A stretch of 64,000 bases of DNA from Castellaniella sp. (GCF_004321985.1 NZ_SCQN01000046.1:186001-250000); one strand, 5' to 3'. Shown: positions 17,115 to 25,486, numbered from the stretch's first letter. Translations and numbers: made by a program. Notes: generated from the sequence alone by a model not told the origin.

Positions 17115-17924
17115 ATGAGTCGTGCCGTTTCGAGCCGGAAGCGACTGACCGGGACCTCTCAGTTCCGGGGCATCGTCGGCTTTGCCGTCTTTCTTCTTCT
17201 GTGGGAGATCCTGCCGGAAGCAGGTTTCCTGCCGGTCCGCTATTTCCCGCCCCTTCACGAAGTGTTCTGGGCATTGCTCCTGGATTTCGCCAGCCCTGTG
17301 TTCTGGCATTCCGTGGCCTATACCGCGCAGGCGTGGTTCGCGGGTCTCGTGATCGCCTTCGTTGCCGCAGCGGCGGTCGGTCTGGTGTTGGGCAGCATCC
17401 CGGTGCTCTGGCGCTATACCGAATCCACGATCGAATTCCTGCGCCCGATTCCTTCGGTGGCGCTGATTCCGCTGGCCGTCCTGATGTTCGGCATCGACAT
17501 CAAGTCCGCCTTGCTGCTCATCGTCTATGCCGCGTTCTGGCAGATTCTCATCCAGATCCTGTATGGGGTGAAGGATGTGGATCCGGTGGCGCTGGACACC
17601 GCGCGCGTGTACGGTCTGGGTCGCTGGAGCCGCATCCGTCACGTTTCCTGGCCGACCGCGCTCCCCTATGCGATCACTGGCTTCCGGCTTGGCGCCTCTG
17701 TGGCTCTGGTGCTGGCCGTGACGGCCGAGCTGGTCATCGGCAATCCGGGCATCGGCCACCAGGTGGCGCTGGCCCAGTCGGCGATGGCGTTGCCGGAAAT
17801 GTATTCCCTGGTGATCGCCGCCGGAATCATGGGTGTGCTGGTCAACGTGCTCGCGCGCGCCATCGAACGCAAGGTGCTTGCGTGGCATCCGTCCGTACGG
17901 GCTGACAGGCAGGACGCGCCATGA
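17115..17924 (+). CDS. ABC transporter permease (SsuC/TauC type)
   Basis: The 269-aa inner-membrane subunit of the second importer shows the family N-terminus (GFAVFLLLWEILPEAG), FLRPIPSVALIPLAVLMFGI before the coupling region, and the EAA loop VDPVALDTARVYGLGRWSRI. I start at the ATG at 17115; an in-frame TTG at 17073 would add 14 residues without clear homology. It lies 100 bp after the binding-protein gene and overlaps the next permease by four bases. Confidence 0.87.
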   Translation: MSRAVSSRKRLTGTSQFRGIVGFAVFLLLWEILPEAGFLPVRYFPPLHEVFWALLLDFASPVFWHSVAYTAQAWFAGLVIAFVAAAAVGLVLGSIPVLWRYTESTIEFLRPIPSVALIPLAVLMFGIDIKSALLLIVYAAFWQILIQILYGVKDVDPVALDTARVYGLGRWSRIRHVSWPTALPYAITGFRLGASVALVLAVTAELVIGNPGIGHQVALAQSAMALPEMYSLVIAAGIMGVLVNVLARAIERKVLAWHPSVRADRQDAP

Positions 17925-18685
17925 AGACATTCTGGCCCAGACTCTTCGCAACCACACTGGTCCCCATTGCCCTGTTCGTGCTCTGGTACCTGGTGTCCAG
18001 CGGCAGCAGCAATTTCTTCTTTCCGCCGTTGCAGAAGATCCTGGCCGCGTTCGGCAAGGTCTGGATCAACGCGAGCGGGTTCGGTGACATCGTCGTCAGC
18101 CTCTGGCGCCTTGCCGTCGGGTTTCTGGCATCCTTGATCTTCTCGCTGGTCGTGGGGGTCGTGCTGGGCTTGTCCAAGGCCGCCCGGGATTACACGGAAC
18201 CCGTGTTCGAGTTCTTCAGGGCCATCCCTCCCACCGTCATGATTCCGGTGCTTCTGGTCGTGTCCGGTATCGGCGATGCCTCCAAGATCGCCGTCATCAG
18301 CTTTGGGTGCTTGTGGCCGATGCTGCTCAACACGATCGAGGGCGTCCGATCCATCGATCCAGTTCTGAAGGACACCTGCCGAGTCTACCGGATCCATGGG
18401 CTGCGGCGGCTGTTCTCGTTGACACTGCCCGCCGCAGCGCCCCAGATCGTCACTGGTATGCGAACCGGGCTTTCGATCGCCATCATTCTGATGGTGATCA
18501 GCGAAATGTTCGCCTCGCGCAATGGCATGGGCTTCATGATCATTCAGTTCCAGCGCACTTTTTCCATTCCGGAGATGTGGAGCGGCATTCTGCTGTTGGG
18601 CCTGATCGGCGTACTGCTTTCGCTGCTGATGCGGGTGGTCGAGCTGTCGGTGCTGGGATGGTATGAACGTTCGAGAATACGCTAA
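17921..18685 (+). CDS. ABC transporter permease (SsuC/TauC type, second subunit)
   Basis: The 254-aa permease is paralogous to its upstream neighbour: FFRAIPPTVMIPVLLVVSGI, the EAA loop IDPVLKDTCRVYRIHGLRRL, and a C-terminal SRNGMGFMIIQFQRTFSIPE. Most SsuABC-type importers have one permease gene, giving a homodimer. Two different ones here imply a heterodimeric channel, as in some pyrimidine-precursor or aromatic-acid importers. It starts in the ATGA overlap at 17921. Confidence 0.88.
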   Translation: MKTFWPRLFATTLVPIALFVLWYLVSSGSSNFFFPPLQKILAAFGKVWINASGFGDIVVSLWRLAVGFLASLIFSLVVGVVLGLSKAARDYTEPVFEFFRAIPPTVMIPVLLVVSGIGDASKIAVISFGCLWPMLLNTIEGVRSIDPVLKDTCRVYRIHGLRRLFSLTLPAAAPQIVTGMRTGLSIAIILMVISEMFASRNGMGFMIIQFQRTFSIPEMWSGILLLGLIGVLLSLLMRVVELSVLGWYERSRIR

Positions 18686-18699
18686 ACGTGGAGCTTCAG

Positions 18700-19542
18700 A
18701 TGGCGGATGAAAGTGTGATGGCGAAAGAGCCTGGGGTGGGGCAGGATAGCTCGGGTTCCATGCTGGCGATCACGCGGTTGCGCAAGGTCTATCAGGACGG
18801 AGACCGCTCGGTCGAAGCTATTCGCGATGTGACCTTCAACCTGCAAAAGGGCGAGCTGGTGTGTATCGTTGGCCCGTCGGGGGCGGGCAAGACGACCTTG
18901 TTGCGGTGCATTGCCGGGCTGCTGGCCCCCACGAGTGGGGATGTCGTGCTCGCAGGCAAACCGGTCACCGGGCCGTCCCAGGGTCTGGCCGTCGTGTTCC
19001 AGGAGTATGGCCGCAGTCTCTTTCCCTGGATGCGTGTGCGTCAGAACGTCGAGTTGCCACTCAAGGAAAGCGGCCGTCCTGCGGCCGAGCGCCGCCGCCT
19101 GGTGGATGACAGCCTCGAGGCCGTTGGCCTGGCGGGCGCAGGCGATGCCTATCCGTGGCAACTGTCCGGCGGCATGCAGCAGCGCGTGGCGATTGCGCGG
19201 GCGATTGCCTATCAACCCCAGGTGCTGCTCATGGATGAGCCGTTTGCCTCGGTGGATGCCCAGACTCGGGCGGACCTTGAAGATCTGGTGCGTACGATCT
19301 GGGCCAGACTGGGCATGACCATCGTGTTCGTGACCCACGACATCGACGAGTCGGTTTATCTGGGTGGTCGGGTGGTGGTGCTTTCGGCATCGCCGACCAC
19401 AGTCATGCGGGATGTGGCCATCGATCTGGGCGAATCGCGCGATCAGCTGGAGACGCGGGCCAACCCTCGCTTCGGCCAGTTGCGTGGCGAGATCTATGCG
19501 CTCATCCGTGATGCCAAGCGCCACGGCGGCCGGGCCTCGTAA
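18700..19542 (+). CDS. ABC transporter ATP-binding protein (SsuB/TauB type)
   Basis: The ATPase of the second importer has 280 aa. Walker A is GPSGAGKTT (58-66), the Q-loop is VVFQEYGRSLFPWM, the signature is LSGGMQQRVAIARAIA, Walker B is VLLMDEPFASVDAQTR, and the H-loop is VFVTHDIDESVYL; all fit the nitrate/sulfonate/taurine subfamily. I start at ATG 18700 with GGAG at 18690-18693. An in-frame GTG at 18688 is possible. The N-terminal 20 residues before LAITRLRKVYQDG are an extension of unknown role. It ends the island; nothing after it on this strand until the Hsp20 genes. Confidence 0.92.
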   Translation: MADESVMAKEPGVGQDSSGSMLAITRLRKVYQDGDRSVEAIRDVTFNLQKGELVCIVGPSGAGKTTLLRCIAGLLAPTSGDVVLAGKPVTGPSQGLAVVFQEYGRSLFPWMRVRQNVELPLKESGRPAAERRRLVDDSLEAVGLAGAGDAYPWQLSGGMQQRVAIARAIAYQPQVLLMDEPFASVDAQTRADLEDLVRTIWARLGMTIVFVTHDIDESVYLGGRVVVLSASPTTVMRDVAIDLGESRDQLETRANPRFGQLRGEIYALIRDAKRHGGRAS

Positions 19543-19599
19543 CTGCTTGTCGGGCGGCGCGTCGCTGGCAGCCGGGCAACGACACAGTCTTCCCTACGA

Positions 19600-19983
19600 T
19601 CACTGGATCGGCGGCACCACGCCGAGCTTTTCGGCCAGCATTCTTTCGTAGACGCCGAAGTGCAGATCGACCTCTTCCTGCGTGACCACGGTCACGACGA
19701 TATCAATCTGCGCGGGCCGCAGGCCCAGGGCTGTCGCGATCGCCGCTTCCAACTGCGGTGCTCGTAGCCGGTCGTCGGCGGACGTGCTGCCGACGGCGAC
19801 CTCATAAGAGGATTCCTGCCGGAATATCACTTCAACCAGCCGCGCACGGGCGCTCATGTTGCTATCAATTGCCAGACGGATGACCTCTACTGCCGTGCGC
19901 ATCGTCTCGGTCGGGAAACCCTTTGTGGAGCGCAACTTGATCCGGTGCTGGCCGAGGGTGAGCCAATCGTATTCGAATTCCAT
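19600..19983 (-). CDS. Hypothetical protein
   Basis: I do not recognise this 127-aa soluble protein. It starts MEFEYDWLTLGQHRIKLRST, is mixed alpha/beta in character, has no signal peptide or membrane segment, and ends GVYERMLAEKLGVVPPIQ. Support for it being real: a GAGGACAAC ribosome site directly upstream of the ATG, normal codon use, and no better overlapping frame. It stands alone between the catabolic island and the Hsp20 cluster and is divergent from the latter, sharing a 245-bp AT-rich upstream region. It could be part of the same small stress insertion, but that is only context. Confidence 0.6.
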   Translation of the reverse strand: MEFEYDWLTLGQHRIKLRSTKGFPTETMRTAVEVIRLAIDSNMSARARLVEVIFRQESSYEVAVGSTSADDRLRAPQLEAAIATALGLRPAQIDIVVTVVTQEEVDLHFGVYERMLAEKLGVVPPIQ

Positions 19984-20066
19984 GTTGTCCTCACGTGATT
20001 CGTCAGGAGCATCGTGAAAATAGGGATTGGTCGCCTGAATTCAAGAGCAGAAAATTGCGGTACCCC

Positions 20067-20096
20067 CCTTGAAATTTCCACCTGAAATGCTATCTT
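20067..20096 (+). promoter_or_regulatory. Candidate heat-shock or housekeeping promoter of the hsp20 cluster
   Basis: Upstream of the first Hsp20 gene the sequence CCCTTGAAATTTCC is followed by CTATCTTAAAT. TTGAAA (20069-20074) and TATCTT (20091-20096) are 16 bp apart, acceptable for sigma-70. The CTTGAAA box also matches the -35 of sigma-32 promoters, although the CCCCAT-type -10 is poorly conserved. The leader of about 130 nt before the start could hold a thermosensor hairpin, but I do not see a convincing ROSE-type structure. Confidence 0.45.
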
Positions 20097-20228
20097 AAAT
20101 TCCGCTCAGGCAGTCGCGCCCAAAGTCTGGCGCGCTGCGTGTTTCGATTTGTTTGCCCGCAGCACGGCAGACGGACTGGAGCGCGTAGGCCGGTTCGTCT
20201 TCCTGCTGTTTTTCAGGAGGAAATGACC

Positions 20229-20672
20229 ATGAGCGATCTTTACTTCGGGACCGACCTTTTCAGCCAGTTGGACCGTCTGCAACAGCAGATGGCGGGTCTC
20301 TTCGGCGGTTTCCCTTCCAGCATCCGTTCTGGGCGCTTCGGCGCTTTCCCACAGATCAACATCGGCTCGACCGACGACTCTATCGAGATCATCGCGTTCG
20401 TGCCGGGTGTTGATCCGGCGAAGATCGATGTGTCGATTGACAAGGGGCTCCTGAGCATCAGCGGCGAGCGCGAGAGCGCACAGCCGGAAGCGTCTGGCGA
20501 CGACTCACGCACTTACGCACAGGAGCGGTTCGTCGGCGCTTTCCGTCGCGCCATTGAACTGCCGCAGCACGCGGACCCCGATAAGGTCACGGCGCGGTAC
20601 ACCAATGGCTGTCTGACCGTGAGTATCGGTAAGCGGGAGACGTCCAAGCCGCGATCCGTCACTGTTCAGTGA
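20229..20672 (+). CDS. Small heat-shock protein, Hsp20 family (first of three)
   Basis: This ATP-independent holdase chaperone has 147 aa. The alpha-crystallin domain runs from about residue 38 (PQINIGSTDDSIEIIAFVPG) through LLSISGERES to CLTVSIGKRE. The N-terminal arm is rich in aromatic residues and Gln (FSQLDRLQQQMAGLFGGFP). The C-terminus ends SVTVQ, a V-x-V version of the oligomerising I/V-x-I/V motif. I start at ATG 20229, about six bases beyond AGGAGGAA; an in-frame ATG at 20223 would be too close to that site. It heads a cluster of three Hsp20 genes. Confidence 0.93.
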   Translation: MSDLYFGTDLFSQLDRLQQQMAGLFGGFPSSIRSGRFGAFPQINIGSTDDSIEIIAFVPGVDPAKIDVSIDKGLLSISGERESAQPEASGDDSRTYAQERFVGAFRRAIELPQHADPDKVTARYTNGCLTVSIGKRETSKPRSVTVQ

Positions 20673-20700
20673 AACCCGTTGCAGAATTGAGGAGGACATC

Positions 20701-21108
20701 ATGAACGACACCACGGAACTTGTCAGGAAAGATGAAACGGTGGTGGCCCACCGCGAATACGACCAGTCGCAGCGCCGGGTCACGCTAACACCGCCCGTGG
20801 ATATCTTCGAGAATAGCCAGGGCGTCACTCTGTGGGCGGATTTGCCTGGCGTGACAAAGGATCGGCTCGATTTGAAGATACACGATGGCAACCTGTATAT
20901 CGAGGCGGAGGCGGTGGTGCCCATGCCAGCGGGGTTGCGCCTGCAGCACGCGGAGATCCGCCGGCCTAACTTCACACGGGCCTTTTCTCTGGGGGCTGAA
21001 TTCGACGTATCGAAGATTGACGCAAACCTGAAGGACGGTGTGCTGAAACTGACAATACCGCGTCGCGACGAAGCCCGGCCACGCCGGATCGAAGTGCGGA
21101 CGGACTGA
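20701..21108 (+). CDS. Small heat-shock protein, Hsp20 family (second of three)
   Basis: The 135-aa chaperone has a short N-terminal arm (MNDTTELVRKDETVVAHREY). The alpha-crystallin domain starts at PPVDIFENSQGVTLWADLPG and ends at GVLKLTIPRRDEA; the C-terminal tail RRIEVRTD contains the I-x-V oligomerisation motif. A perfect GAGGAGG site (20689-20695) lies five bases before the ATG, 28 bp after the first Hsp20 gene. Sequence differs clearly from both neighbours, so it is not a recent duplicate. Confidence 0.92.
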   Translation: MNDTTELVRKDETVVAHREYDQSQRRVTLTPPVDIFENSQGVTLWADLPGVTKDRLDLKIHDGNLYIEAEAVVPMPAGLRLQHAEIRRPNFTRAFSLGAEFDVSKIDANLKDGVLKLTIPRRDEARPRRIEVRTD

Positions 21109-21282
21109 AGTCAGCAGAAGGGCAGCAACGGCGGTAGGAAAACCGGATGGCGGCCGTCCAGCCGCCCCCTTCCGACTGCGGATGTCCGGCCGTCGGGCGT
21201 CTACAGGGGTGCTGACGCGGATAGTTGGTCAGCGTACTGACAGGATCCGGTTCTCCTGCCAGACCTCTTAGAGGAGGATACG

Positions 21283-21846
21283 ATGAACACCGGTCCAAGA
21301 AAGTGGAACCCTTTCAAATTCCTTCGTGGGGCAGCCGGCAAGTCCGGTGGGAATGGTCCTGAAAGTCCGCCGGAGAGTGAACAGTGGCGTGCTCCAGTGC
21401 CTGATATCTCGCGGCTGTTCTCTGGCGAATCGTGGCATGCACTGGAGGAGTTCTTCCGTGACCCGTTCGCGGGCCGTGGTGCAATCGAACGATGGTTTGG
21501 TGATTTCAGCTCGTCACGCTTCCAGCCGCACATTGACGTGGTCGACGAGGGCAAGATACTACGCGTGACCGCCGAACTGCCCGGGATGGAGTGTGACGAC
21601 CTGAATGTGAGCGTCGAGGATGGGGCGATCGTGCTGCGCGGTGAGAAAAAGCAGGATGTGCGCAGTGGAGAAGACGGCTGCTACCGGCTGGAGCGTGCCC
21701 ATGGAAGCTTCACGCGTACGATCCCTATGCCAGAAAATGCCGACCCCGATCACGCCCTGGCGAAATTTGACAACGGTGTGCTCACGTTGACTGTGCCGAA
21801 ATCGGAGCCGGAGCGGTCCGCGAGCCGGACGATCGATATCGGCTAG
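21283..21846 (+). CDS. Small heat-shock protein, Hsp20 family (third of three, long N-terminal arm)
   Basis: The 187-aa chaperone has a long N-terminal arm (about 85 residues, basic and Gly/Pro-rich at first, then FSGESWHALEEFFRDPFAG). The alpha-crystallin domain begins at QPHIDVVDEGKILRVTAELP and ends at GVLTLTVPKSEPE; the extreme C-terminus TIDIG carries I-x-I. GAGGAGG (21271-21277) marks the start. It is separated from the second gene by 174 bp without a visible terminator, so cotranscription is likely. The larger arm suggests a different client range or mixed oligomers with the two shorter proteins. Confidence 0.92.
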   Translation: MNTGPRKWNPFKFLRGAAGKSGGNGPESPPESEQWRAPVPDISRLFSGESWHALEEFFRDPFAGRGAIERWFGDFSSSRFQPHIDVVDEGKILRVTAELPGMECDDLNVSVEDGAIVLRGEKKQDVRSGEDGCYRLERAHGSFTRTIPMPENADPDHALAKFDNGVLTLTVPKSEPERSASRTIDIG

Positions 21847-21941
21847 GGTGAGCGGGTAAGAGGTGCCTTGGTTCCAGGCGGATATCGGGTGAGGCGGGCC
21901 GTTGACCCCGCTGGTAGAACAGCGGGGTGCCTGCGGTTATC

Positions 21942-22706
21942 ATGGCGCATCCATATCTGGGGGTCGAGGTGGCGCCATTCCTGTTTTTGTTGCGTGCAGT
22001 ATTCGTTACTGTCTGGATTCTGCTGGGGCTGCTGACCGAGCTGCTGGTGTTTCCGTTGCTGAGCCGCAAGCGCAGGCGTGACGTGATGAGCGGGTGGTCG
22101 CGCGGCCTCATGGCCATGTGCGGCGTGCGGGTCCGTGTGCTGGGCGACCCGCTGTTGAACGGCCCGGTGCTATGGGTCGCCAACCATGTGTCGTGGGTGG
22201 ACATCTTTGTGTTCAATCGGGTCCGCACCACCTCCTTCGTTGCCAAGAGCGATATCCGGCGCTGGCCTGTCATCGGGTTGCTGGTGGCCTGGGCAGGGAC
22301 CCTCTTCATCGACCGCGGTCAACGTCAGGCCGTGCGTGAGGCTAGCGGCCAGATGCAGGACTGTTTTGCATACGGTGATGCTGTGGGGCTGTTCCCCGAA
22401 GGCACCACGACCGACGGGCTGGATGTGCTGCCTTTCCACTCTGGGCTGTTCGACGCGGCGGTACAGTCCCAGGTATCCGTGCAACCAGTTGCCCTGCGCT
22501 TTCTGCGGCGCGGCCGGCGCGCACCCGAACTCGCCTTTGTCGGCGAACAGACACTGGTGGCCAATCTGTGGTTCTTGCTGGGCGCCTGGGGTGTCTGCGT
22601 GGAGTGCGAGTTTCTCCCGATCCTGCCGGTGACCGCACAGACCAACCGCAGCGAACTGGCGCATCGTGCGCGGGCTGTCATCCGCCAGGCCCTGATCGCG
22701 CAGTAG
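21942..22706 (+). CDS. 1-acyl-sn-glycerol-3-phosphate acyltransferase family protein
   Basis: This PlsC-like membrane acyltransferase has 254 aa from ATG 21942. A hydrophobic N-terminal helix (FLFLLRAVFVTVWILLGLL) precedes the catalytic HX4D motif NHVSWVD (His82, Asp87); the substrate-binding LFPEGTTTDG comes later. The family makes phosphatidic acid from lysophosphatidic acid. Some members acylate ornithine lipids (OlsA) instead, and no olsB gene is adjacent. An in-frame GTG at 21927 is a less likely start. The convergent neighbour is apaH. Confidence 0.87.
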   Translation: MAHPYLGVEVAPFLFLLRAVFVTVWILLGLLTELLVFPLLSRKRRRDVMSGWSRGLMAMCGVRVRVLGDPLLNGPVLWVANHVSWVDIFVFNRVRTTSFVAKSDIRRWPVIGLLVAWAGTLFIDRGQRQAVREASGQMQDCFAYGDAVGLFPEGTTTDGLDVLPFHSGLFDAAVQSQVSVQPVALRFLRRGRRAPELAFVGEQTLVANLWFLLGAWGVCVECEFLPILPVTAQTNRSELAHRARAVIRQALIAQ

Positions 22707-22712
22707 ACTGGG

Positions 22713-23537
22713 TCAGCGGCAGCCAGTACAGTCTTGCTGCACGATGTGGTGGTCGCGCAGCCTCAGGGCGGTGAGCTGGCGGCCCCAGACGCACCCGGTG
22801 TCCAGACAGATAGTGTCGACACCGATGTTCAGACCCAGCGCGGACCAGTGCCCGAATATCACCGGGATGCTACGGTCGCGCCGTGCCGGCAATTCGAACC
22901 AGGGCACGAGCCCAGCCGGAGCGTCGGCGAGTTCCCCTTTGTAATGAAGCTCCATGCTGCCGTCGTCAGCGTGGCAGACCCGCATGCGGGTCAGTGCGTT
23001 GACGATCACCCGCATGCGTGCGGGGCCCCGCAAAGCGTCGTCCCAGATCAGCGGTTCCTCGCCGTACAGGTCGTTCATGGCGTTGCGCCAGTCGGGCCCC
23101 CGCAGGGCCGACTGGATTTCGCCCGCGAGCGCCTCTGCTTGCTCCAGTGTCCAGACGGGCAGGATGCCTGCGTGCACCATGACGTGACCTCGGTCCCGGA
23201 TCAGTAATGGCAGTCTCCGGATCCAGTCCAGCAACTCAGCTGCGTCGGGTGCGTTCAGGATGTCGTCCAACGTATCCGACTTGCCCTGCTTGCGTACCCC
23301 CGCTGCGACGGCCAGCAGGTGCAGGTCGTGGTTGCCGAGGATCGCACGGGCGCGCTCGCCCAGGCCCTTGATCAGGCGAAGGGCCCCCAGCGAATCGGGG
23401 CCCCGGTTGACGAGGTCACCGGCAAACCAGAGCTCGGTGTCGGGAGCGGAAAGCTCCGGGTGATCGAGCAGGGCGTGCAGCGGTGCCGCGCAGCCCTGCA
23501 CATCGCCGATCACCCACACATCGCGAGGCGGTCTCAT
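22713..23537 (-). CDS. apaH: Bis(5'-nucleosyl)-tetraphosphatase, symmetrical
   Basis: ApaH hydrolyses Ap4A to two ADP and removes Np4-type caps from RNA 5' ends. The 274-aa protein has all metallophosphatase motifs in order: VIGDVQGC, FAGDLVNRGPDS, ILGNHDLHL, VMVHAGILPVW, and later VIFGHWSALG with LDTGCVWG. It starts at 23537 within a four-base ATGA overlap with the lptG stop, so the two are coupled. A much longer open frame continues upstream inside lptG in another frame and is not coding. Confidence 0.94.
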   Translation of the reverse strand: MRPPRDVWVIGDVQGCAAPLHALLDHPELSAPDTELWFAGDLVNRGPDSLGALRLIKGLGERARAILGNHDLHLLAVAAGVRKQGKSDTLDDILNAPDAAELLDWIRRLPLLIRDRGHVMVHAGILPVWTLEQAEALAGEIQSALRGPDWRNAMNDLYGEEPLIWDDALRGPARMRVIVNALTRMRVCHADDGSMELHYKGELADAPAGLVPWFELPARRDRSIPVIFGHWSALGLNIGVDTICLDTGCVWGRQLTALRLRDHHIVQQDCTGCR

Positions 23538-24709
23538 GAGGTGCTGTGTTCCAGACGGCGCTGGCGCAGCCAAAGCGAGAGGTGATGGCGCCGCTCCATT
23601 CCGAGCAGCGCCAGCAGGGCCAGCACCAGCCCCGCCAGGCTGGGCACCAGGGCTGTGGCCCACGGTGGCCAGTTGCCCAGCATGCCGGCGTTCAGCGCCA
23701 GTTGGTTGAGCATGAAGAAGCCCACACCCAGGATGATACCGAGGAATACTTTGGGCCCGATGCCGCCGCGCCGCGTCTGCATGAAGCCTATGGGCGCCGC
23801 GATGGTCATCATGACCAGCAGCGTGAAGGGGTAGGCGATCTTGCGCCACAGGGCGACTTCCTGACGGTCCGTCTGTAGATGGTTCGCCTTGAGGTAGTGG
23901 ATATAGTCCAGCAGGTCGGCGATCGACATGCGCTCTGGCGTGAGGATGCGGGCGATCAGGCGCTCGGGCGTGAGCGTGGTCCGGATGGATCGGTCGGGGA
24001 GGTGAAGCACGTTTGCGATCGGGGCCTTGGGGACGCGGGCGTCGGCCAGCGCACTCGTGGGTTCCGGCTGGATGCGGGTTTCGGTCAGATCGTGCAGGTC
24101 CAGCCGGCCTTGCGAGAATTGGCCGGTCTTGGCCTGCGTGTAGCTGCGCAACGTATCGTCGCGGTTGAATTCGTACAGGGTGATGCCCGCGACGTGTCCT
24201 TGGCCGTTCAAGGTATGGATGTTGATGATGCGGTCGCCGCCTTCGGCGTCTGATTCTTTGAACCAGTAACCGCTGCTCAGGCGCCCGCCGTCCGTGCGCC
24301 CCATTAGTGCCAGGCGGGATTCGCTGCCCTGCAGCTCCGCAGCGGGCGTGATGTATTCGGACAAGATGTAGGCGCCAGCGACCAGTGGGAGCGTGATCAG
24401 CCATAGCGTGGCCAGCAGTCGCAGGCCACTCACCCCGGAAGCCCTGAGAATGGTGAGCTCGTGGCGCTGGGCCAACCCGGCGAGTGCCAGCACGGCGCCG
24501 ATCAGCAGGCCGATGGGCAGCAGTTCATACAGATGGCTGGGCAGATCGAGCGCCTGCAGGTAGAACAGGTTCAGCAGCGTCAGACGCCGGCCCACCTGGT
24601 CCAACCCTTCGATGAGTGAGAAGAACATGAACAGCCCGACCAGAGCGACCAGAATGATCGCTGTCGAGCGGTAGATTTCGCGGGCGATGTAGCGTCGGGC
24701 CGTGCGCAT
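23534..24709 (-). CDS. lptG: LPS export ABC transporter permease
   Basis: LptG and LptF form the inner-membrane channel of the LptB2FG machine that extracts lipopolysaccharide and feeds LptC-A-D. The 391-aa protein has three N-terminal helices (from YIAREIYRSTAIILVALVGL), the cytoplasmic coupling segment LAQRHELTILRASGVSGLRL typical of YjgQ/LptG, a large periplasmic beta-jellyroll region in the middle, and three C-terminal helices. It is not preceded by lptF as in many Proteobacteria; the upstream gene is mtgA, 69 bp away. Choice of LptG over LptF is by overall likeness. Confidence 0.88.
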   Translation of the reverse strand: MRTARRYIAREIYRSTAIILVALVGLFMFFSLIEGLDQVGRRLTLLNLFYLQALDLPSHLYELLPIGLLIGAVLALAGLAQRHELTILRASGVSGLRLLATLWLITLPLVAGAYILSEYITPAAELQGSESRLALMGRTDGGRLSSGYWFKESDAEGGDRIINIHTLNGQGHVAGITLYEFNRDDTLRSYTQAKTGQFSQGRLDLHDLTETRIQPEPTSALADARVPKAPIANVLHLPDRSIRTTLTPERLIARILTPERMSIADLLDYIHYLKANHLQTDRQEVALWRKIAYPFTLLVMMTIAAPIGFMQTRRGGIGPKVFLGIILGVGFFMLNQLALNAGMLGNWPPWATALVPSLAGLVLALLALLGMERRHHLSLWLRQRRLEHSTS

Positions 24710-24778
24710 GGCAGGTGGGTCGGTGAAAGTCTCAATATAGTAACGCGATCGCCTGTTCCGCCTGGTTCCAGTCAGCGG

Positions 24779-25486
24779 TCATGGCACCTCGACCAGCGGC
24801 ATGCGGGCTTGCACGGTGGCTGCATGGCTGCGCAACCGAGTGGTTTGGCCATGGCGGTCGTAATACGCCGGGTTGGGCAGCATCGCGGCCAGCAGCGATG
24901 CCTGGGAACTGGTGAGTTGTGCCGCGCTCGTGTGGAACCACCGCTGCGCCGCAGCCTGGGCGCCGAACGTCGCCTCGCCCCACTGGGCGACGTTCAGGTA
25001 GAGCTCCAGGATGCGCCGCTTGTCCATCACGGCTTCTATCATGTAGGTCAGGATCAGTTCCTGACCCTTGCGCACGTAGTTGCGCGAATTCGACAGGAAC
25101 AGGTTTTTGGCAAGCTGCTGGGTGATGGTCGATCCGCCGCGCCGGCGCGAGCGGCCCAGATCTTCTTGTCGTTCGTTGTAGTGCCAGGCCTTGCGGATCG
25201 CATCCCATTCGACGCCGTCGTGTTCGACGAAGCCCGAATCTTCGGCGGCGATCACGGCCCGTTTCAGCGACGGGCTGATCCGCGCATAGGGTACCCATCG
25301 ATAGCTCAACGTTGCCCTCGGGTTATCGCTGCGCAGCATATCCAGGGTTTCCTGCATCACCGCCGTGTCGGCCGGGTTACGGTACTTGTACCAGACCACC
25401 ATCCCGAAGAGGCCCGCCTCGTATAGGAAGGCCAAGCACAGCACAGCCATCAGCAGCCACCTGGCCCAGTGGCTCCTGTGCCTCAT
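24779..25486 (-). CDS. mtgA: Monofunctional biosynthetic peptidoglycan transglycosylase
   Basis: This GT51 enzyme polymerises lipid II into glycan chains at the periplasmic face. The 235-aa protein has one N-terminal membrane anchor (WLLMAVLCLAFLYEAGLFG) followed by GT51 motifs: AVIAAEDSGFVEHDGV with catalytic Glu82, RRGGSTITQQLAKNLFL, RKGQELILTYMIE, and RRILELYLNVAQWG. No transpeptidase domain follows, so it is the monofunctional type. It begins in a four-base overlap with the stop of the TonB-like gene and belongs to the operon TonB-like, mtgA, perhaps lptG, apaH. Confidence 0.94.
   Translation of the reverse strand: MRHRSHWARWLLMAVLCLAFLYEAGLFGMVVWYKYRNPADTAVMQETLDMLRSDNPRATLSYRWVPYARISPSLKRAVIAAEDSGFVEHDGVEWDAIRKAWHYNERQEDLGRSRRRGGSTITQQLAKNLFLSNSRNYVRKGQELILTYMIEAVMDKRRILELYLNVAQWGEATFGAQAAAQRWFHTSAAQLTSSQASLLAAMLPNPAYYDRHGQTTRLRSHAATVQARMPLVEVP

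Noticed and set aside
23538-24404. N-terminal extension of the apaH frame
   Set aside because: It overlaps lptG in a different frame; the ApaH homology begins exactly at 23537.
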